A stretch of DNA of 64,000 nucleotides from contig NC_134846.1 in assembly GCF_965363235.1 (NCBI RefSeq), positions 77,226,724 through 77,290,723 of the forward strand. Reading direction: 5' to 3'. The notes under the pieces are model-generated. The model worked only from the letters and a program-made list of their open reading frames with translations. It had not been told where the DNA came from and searched no databases. Source of the stretch: Mytilus galloprovincialis (taxonomy: Eukaryota; Mollusca; Bivalvia; Mytilida; Mytilidae). Positions 58,656 through 64,000 of the stretch are shown piece after piece. The position numbers and the translations under genes were made by a program. Position 1 is the first letter of the stretch, and each line of letters begins with the position of its first letter.

Positions 58656-59850
58656 TACAAAAGTTTAAATGGACAGGTAACTTGCAGGTGAATCTATGGA
58701 AAACTATGATAGGGTTCGCAATAATTACCATATGTAACTTATAAAAGGTAAACAACAAAACAACAACAAAAAAATATGTAACTACTGTCTTTATGTAATG
58801 GTTCAGAACATTCCCTTAAAATTTCAAATAAATTAAAAAATGGGTTCTCTGTTTATTTTTTTTGGAAACCAAAAGAGAGATGGACAGGCAAATGGACATG
58901 TCAGAGGTATATACCCAGACTCTGTTGAGTGGTGCTATAAAATATAAATCTAAAACTAGAACAATTAATTTTGTCAAAGTTCTGTTTATAGTTTTACAAT
59001 ATGAGTTTGATAGATATAGTCACTGTACTCGAATGTCAAATATTGGTAATATTACAGAAACCTCACACATATTTTATATCCATACCCAACAAGCTTTAAC
59101 TATGAAGTATTTCTTCTCTTTTCTTTCTTTATAAAATTCACTGTTCTTTCAGATCTTTAATGTTAAAATTTAATCAGATTGGAGAATACTACACATCAAA
59201 TTTGCTTACAGATATAAGAAAACATAAAAGCTTTGTTTAAATTGATTATTAATACCAAACCTTCTACATCTACCGTAGCATCATGTTGCTAACACTTTAT
59301 TGAATTATGAGGATCTTTACTTAGGATATTAGCAAATTATATAAAATTTGATCTGGCATGCAATAGCAACAAGTTTTTACTGCTTTACTCAGTACCCTAC
59401 AGAGAAATAATCATTATCTTCCTGTGTTAATGAATGTTGTTTTATATGCTTCTCTACATCAATTTCAATTATTATCAGTTCCAATAATTAGTATAAAGGG
59501 ATGATGTTGTTTACCAGAAATGTACTTTTATATGTCAAATATAATCACAAGGACAATGATAAAGCTCCTTTCTCTAATTCTTCGTCAATTTATCCCTTTC
59601 TGCACCGATTGTATAAACAAATTTAATCAACGTGTGGTTCGTTTCATTTCAGTTCTCCATTGGTTAAAATCCGATTATGACACCAAATTTTCTTGCTTTC
59701 CTCTGAATTTCCTATTGTGACGTGAAAAAAGGCGACCATGCCTGATGACGTCACATAGAAAGTACACATCTTTTTGCAGATCATTCGAAAAGAAGGAATA
59801 AATTTGCCTGCGTATTGTTTGAAAATCATTAGAGAAACAGATTCCACCAC
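58656..59850. other. AT-rich region, no gene recognised
   Basis: Frames at 58862-59134 and 59520-59720 have no recognisable similarity and ordinary AT-rich composition. Confidence 0.35.
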
Positions 59851-59863
59851 CAAATCTCGAGAT

Positions 59864-59956
59864 CCACTCTTGACAGTTAAATTTTAAATATTTAAAACGC
59901 TCGGCAAGCCTCGCGTTTAAAATTTGAAAATTTTATCTGTCTCGAGCGGATAAATA
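59864..59956. repeat. Hairpin 5 (CTCGGCAAGCCTCG apex)
   Basis: AAATTTTAAATATTTAAAACG, then the apex CTCGGCAAGCCTCG, then CGTTTAAAATTTGAAAATTT, with CTCGAG on both outer sides (about 59864 and 59940). The arms are AT-rich and imperfect; the apex is the same GC-rich type as hairpins 1, 3 and 4. Confidence 0.65.
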
Positions 59957-60159
59957 TCTTACCACACTCGATGCAGTGGTAGAATCTATATTTCTTAGTT
60001 AACTCTTTAAAATAAGAGTGCACATGTGAACCCTGCCAGACAGACATGTGCATCTTAAACCATCATGACCATTTCATAAACCAAATATAATTGACCTTTT
60101 GCTTATAATATCTGAGAAATATACCAAACCACTAAAAATAAATATTGTCCAATGAACCA

Positions 60160-60547
60160 TAGGGTGCAATCAACAGTTTTTTTCTATGACGTCACATTTT
60201 GACGTCACAGCTATGAAGACATGATCCATGCACATTTTTCATAATCAAAACTGTATTAAATTTGTAGGTTTTCACCTGGCCTTTCAAAAAAATCTTGTTT
60301 CAGGGTACAGTCTCCTGCTCCGAAAAGAGCTACAGTGGCTGCAAATAAGTTTTCAATTTTCACTGCCAAAAAAACAGGATGTTTTATACAGTGTTGTCTC
60401 TCCTCAAAACATGTATATTTAATATAATTTTTAAAATTATTTCAATCATTCAATCTGTTTTAATTGAAAGCTAATTAACTGATTTTTACAATCATATACA
60501 AAAAACATGATACTTTTTCACCAATTGAGTAAATAAACAGGGGTTTC
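60160..60547 (-). repeat. Dispersed repeat C, copy 2 (uninterrupted)
   Basis: Reverse of 22975-23560. It includes TGCAATCAACAGTTTTTTTC, TATGACGTCACATTTTGACGTCAC (two CRE-like words), TCCATGCACATTTTTCATAATC, CAGGGTACAGTCTCCTGCTC and CACTGCCAAAAAAACAGG, and ends GAGTAAATAAACAGGGGTTTCC. The frame at 60228-60422 is a by-product. Confidence 0.65.
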
Positions 60548-60745
60548 CAACCTTTTTCATATAAACAAAAATGCTTTAAAAGAGTAACAGCAAATAAATA
60601 ATATTCTTTACGAAATTAGGTCAAAAGTATGTCAACTGGAATAAGATTTGTAAAAGAGGGGCGAAAGATAACAGAGGAACAGTCAAACTCATAAATAGAA
60701 AATAAACTGACAATGCCATGGCTAATAAACAGCTGCGCCATGAGC

Positions 60746-61608
60746 GCATGATACGCCCGACGTCTTGTGTGGAAGTTTTATGCAATAATCATAAATAGTT
60801 TCTGAGAAAGTTTTAAGCAATAACCATATATAGTTTTTGAGACACGGCGGGACATGTGAAACCCCCAACCCTGTTTTTTTTTTACAAAAAACTAATATAT
60901 CACTAAAATAAAATTTTGCATCAAAACCAAAAAGTATACAGATCTTTAGATTAATATAACAAAGAAGTGTGTAAAGTTTTAAGCAATAATCATAAATTAT
61001 TTTTGAGATACGGCGCGACATGTAAAAAAAACCTCCCCTGTTTAACAAAATACTCAATAACTCCAAAATGAAGTTTTGAATCATCACCAAAAAGTATACA
61101 GATCTTTAGATTAATATAGCAAAGAAGTGTGTAAAGTTTTAAGCAATAATCATAAATTGTTTTTGAGATACGGCACAACATGTAAAAAAAACCTCCCCCT
61201 TTTTTACAAAATACTCAATAACTCAAAAATGAAATTTTGAATCATCACCAAAAAGTATACAGATCTTCAGATTAATATAACAAAGACATGTGTAAAGTTT
61301 TAAGCAATAATCATAAATCGTTTTTGAGATACGGTGCGACATGTGAAAAAAAACACACCCCTGTTTTAGTTACAAAGTGCCGTAACTCAAAAAGTTTTAA
61401 TCTTATTTTCACCAAAAAGTATACAGATCATTTGACCATCATAAGAAACAACTATGTTAAGTTTCATGAAATTTGGATAAGTTGTTCTCAAGTTACGGTG
61501 CGACATGTTTACACCGGACAGACAGACAGATGGACAGACGGACAGACGGACGGACACCAGACATTTGTATACCATAATACGTCCCGTCAAAATTTTGACG
61601 GGCGTATA
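60746..61608 (+). mobile_element. Hairpin/CG-tract element with about 160-bp tandem body
   Basis: The left end has ATACGCCCGACG; the right end is the hairpin CCCGTCAAAATTTTGACGGG followed by CGTATAA, giving ATACGCCCG / CGGGCGTAT inverted motifs. A GACAGACAGACAGATGGACAGACGGACAGACGGACGGAC tract (about 61518-61555) lies beside the hairpin. The body has four units with a period near 160 (TACGGCGCGACATGTAAAAAAAACC at 61010, 61170, 61331), each holding CACCAAAAAGTATACAGATC. No coding capacity. Confidence 0.7.
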
Positions 61609-61679
61609 AAAATGAAAAAGACAATAATAGTACACAAGAAACAACATAATTTATCTGTGACTATCTATTACACAAACTG

Positions 61680-63486
61680 ATTATTAGATAAATATTTATT
61701 TAAGGAGGAAGACCTAGGTTAAGGGAAATAACTCTTAAAATCATCAGTACGTTTGTGTCAACCATTTTCATAAATATATTTGAAGCCACTAGGTTACATA
61801 GATTATTTTCAATCTGTTTCAGGTAAATGCTTAAAATACATTTATGAAACGTGACTTTTACAAACACATAACTGATTTAAAGAGTTATCTCCCTGAACCA
61901 AGGTCTACCACCTTAATCTATAAAAGCTTCAAAAACTACCATAAACTGGTTAAACTCAAGACTATTTTAGTAATGGCAGGTTAGAATGTGAGTTGATTGC
62001 TAGAAACTTCATGAAACAAATTTTAATAATGTGTATAGACAGGGGTAGACACCCTAAGGATGATCATATCTCTGTCTAATTTTAATAATCTAATGTTGTA
62101 GAAAAGATTTTTTTCTTCTAATTTACTAACAGCAATATTTATGGACAACTGAAGCACAGCTGATTCCAAATGATGACAATAATTCACAGCCAGGCATGCT
62201 AAAAATGTATATAGGTAATTTAAAATCCACAAATAAAGCTTTCTTGCTGTTTGAACTGTTGGCATTATCAGAGCCCAAACCAAATTGATTTAATTGTTCA
62301 AATATAGAATTTCATGTCAATACTTGGAAAATTTACAGATAAAATGTTAACTATAAAAGCAGCTGTCAAGAAGGCTGTGAACAATTATAATTGAAAACCA
62401 TAAAATATTATTTCTCCTACACATCAGGCAATGCTCTAGTGAGGTCTTTTATTATACAATTTATAGAATATTATTCTATTTGTGATAAAATCTCCACAAA
62501 TATTTTATCACTTTAGTAGACTTGGTTACATAATTCTTCCAAGTAAAAACCTGAAGAACCCATGAATATATGAAATACTTATTTTTAGCAAAAATGCTAT
62601 TAGTGGTTGTTAGTGGTTGATCTAGAAGTTGGAAGCTTAGAGAGCTTATACCTAGAAAAAAAATGTCATTTTGAATACAATCATCAAAAATAAGTTAATA
62701 TTTTGGACAATAACACCCCTTTCCTTTGATCCTGCATCCACCCCTGGGAATATTCTTGTTATTAGACAGACATTTTAAATATTGCTATATTTGATATTCA
62801 ATTTCTTATATCTTTTATTGTGATGTCCAAATTTAAAAAAAAAAAAATCCTGCTTACTATTTGTTACTTTGAACAAATTTCTGTGACACTCCCTCAGAAT
62901 CTGTAGGCGTATATGTATAACAGTTTTCATTGAAAAAGTAAAAACAAAACCATCATCAGTTTACAATAAACAAAATATTAACTTACTAGGACAATTAATT
63001 CTAACTGAAAGATATCAATAAATAAAACCTGAGTCAAGGTCTTCCTTAAACAAATCTAACTCTATTGGGTATTCAATGTCTGTTTAGTTGTCAAATTAAA
63101 TTACAATTTGTCAATACAGATCTGATTAAGCTTAGGTTTACAAAAGAAAAATGTCACAGAATTTGATCCCATTTCAAGAAGCAATACAAGAGCATTAGCT
63201 TGGTTGAAATCAGAGTATTTTGAAAATAGAAAATCTGATGTTTTTTTTTGTAATAATTATATGACCGCAACATTTTCAAGGGTTTGTTTTCTATATCATA
63301 TCAAATATTGATTTGGGGACCCTTTTTATCTGCCCAATCTAACCATAGGGTGGGTATCTATAACCATTAGTATTGCTTAGAGAAGAGAATAGATATAAAT
63401 TATGATATTTTGTTTTCAAAATAATCTGTATTTGAATTAATGTCTAAGGTATGGGCTTTCAATCATCCTTTAAATTCCATTTACAA
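61680..63486. other. AT-rich region, no gene recognised
   Basis: No conserved frame on either strand. Missing 5' exons of the RPS19BP1-like gene could be short and hidden here, but none was convincing. Confidence 0.35.
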
Positions 63487-63815
63487 CAGGCTATTATTTG
63501 AACTTGGAATTATTTTTAATTATGGAATTTGCATAATTTCTTGTGCTTAAAATTTCATGTTTATTTTGTACTATAATGTTCTGTGCTGTGCACAACACTT
63601 TCTATAATACAAAGAAGATAGTACATTTTCAATAGAATGCACTGTGCCGCGCACAACACTATCGATACAAAATATATAGTATGGAAAGTGTAATAAACCC
63701 CTCTAAACATAATAATACAAAATAAACATGGAATTTATTAAAAATTTCAAGCACAAGAAATTATGCAAATTCCATAACTAAATTAAAAATAATTCCAAGT
63801 TCAAATAATAGCCTG
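63487..63815. mobile_element. MITE with about 95-bp terminal inverted repeats
   Basis: CAGGCTATTATTTGAACTTG and onward is repeated inverted at the right end (...CAAGTTCAAATAATAGCCTG). The match runs through TTTGCATAATTTCTTGTGCTT and TTCATGTTTATTTTGTA. The centre has two tandem words, CTGTGCTGTGCACAACACT and CTGTGCCGCGCACAACACT. No clear target duplication. Confidence 0.8.
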
Positions 63816-63904
63816 TTTGACATTTATTACTTTTTTACTTTCTGCACTACACTCGCAATCAATCTTAGCACTTGCAATCGAAACACTTTTTGACTTCTCC
63901 AAAA

Positions 63905-63980
63905 TATTACAGATAAAAGAAGATGTAGTATGAGTTCCAATGAGACATACAAAGACAACACACCAATGTCCAGGTCAATA
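63905..63980 (-). repeat. Dispersed repeat A tail fragment
   Basis: AAAGAAGATGTAGTATGAGTTCCAATGAGAC is the reverse of the repeat A end (GTCTCATTGGCAATCATACTACATCTTCTTTT). Truncated by divergence or the window end. Confidence 0.5.
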
Positions 63981-64000
63981 TTTCAAATTTTTATATCCCT

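Noticed and set aside
60722..61090. 122-codon minus-strand frame
   Set aside because: It is a translation of the 160-base tandem units; the same phrase recurs in each unit.
61288..61680. 130-codon plus-strand frame
   Set aside because: It runs through the GACAGACG tract and hairpin of a non-coding repeat element and resembles no protein.

Overview
This is a stretch of an AT-rich, intron-rich animal genome, most likely a bivalve mollusc and most like a mussel (Mytilus). The reasons are short conserved exons with GT-AG introns, and many dispersed repeats of types I recognise from mussel and other bivalve DNA (tRNA-derived SINEs, elements with a hairpin next to a CG-rich GACG tract, and hAT-type elements). 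There are no bacterial operons, ribosome binding sites or CRISPR arrays. Nearly all long open frames that do not belong to the three genes below are chance or repeat-derived.

Three conserved protein genes can be rebuilt exon by exon. (1) On the minus strand, 2065-5628, is a five-exon 5'(3')-deoxyribonucleotidase (NT5C/NT5M type, 212 aa). (2) On the plus strand, 8614-42117, is COP9 signalosome subunit 3 (COPS3/CSN3). It has fifteen exons, 425 codons plus stop, all phases agree, and it fills half the window. (3) On the minus strand, 43523-46757, are the last two coding exons of an RPS19BP1/AROS-like gene (ribosome biogenesis, SIRT1 regulation). Its 5' exons were not located and may lie past a large minisatellite or beyond the window. 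Genes 1 and 2 diverge from a 3 kb intergenic region. Genes 2 and 3 converge, with about 1.4 kb between their stop codons. The three genes show no obvious joint pathway.

The rest is mostly mobile DNA. CSN3 introns 1, 3, 5, 10, 12 and 13 hold a LINE reverse-transcriptase fragment, a 1.28 kb element made of ATCG/GTTAAC-rich palindromic satellite with perfect 14-bp terminal inverted repeats, hairpin/CG-tract elements with internal tandem repeats, and one such element nested inside another in opposite orientation (33149-37377). Between 47217 and 50425 lies a 48-bp minisatellite of about 67 copies that is open in frame on both strands. From 50941 to 57850 come two hAT-like non-autonomous elements with 8-bp target duplications, a 3.6 kb inverted-repeat element carrying a decayed minus-strand coding region, and an inverted duplication. 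The right end holds a tRNA-derived SINE, another hairpin element and a long-TIR MITE.

The observations most worth following are: a 98-bp tandem duplication that copies the end of CSN3 exon 10 together with its splice donor; a scattered set of long near-perfect hairpins with GC-rich apices of the GAGGC/GCCGAG type; and a shared architecture (terminal hairpin, CG-rich tract, tandem body, subterminal inverted repeats) across several unrelated repeat families, which suggests non-autonomous Helentron-like elements.
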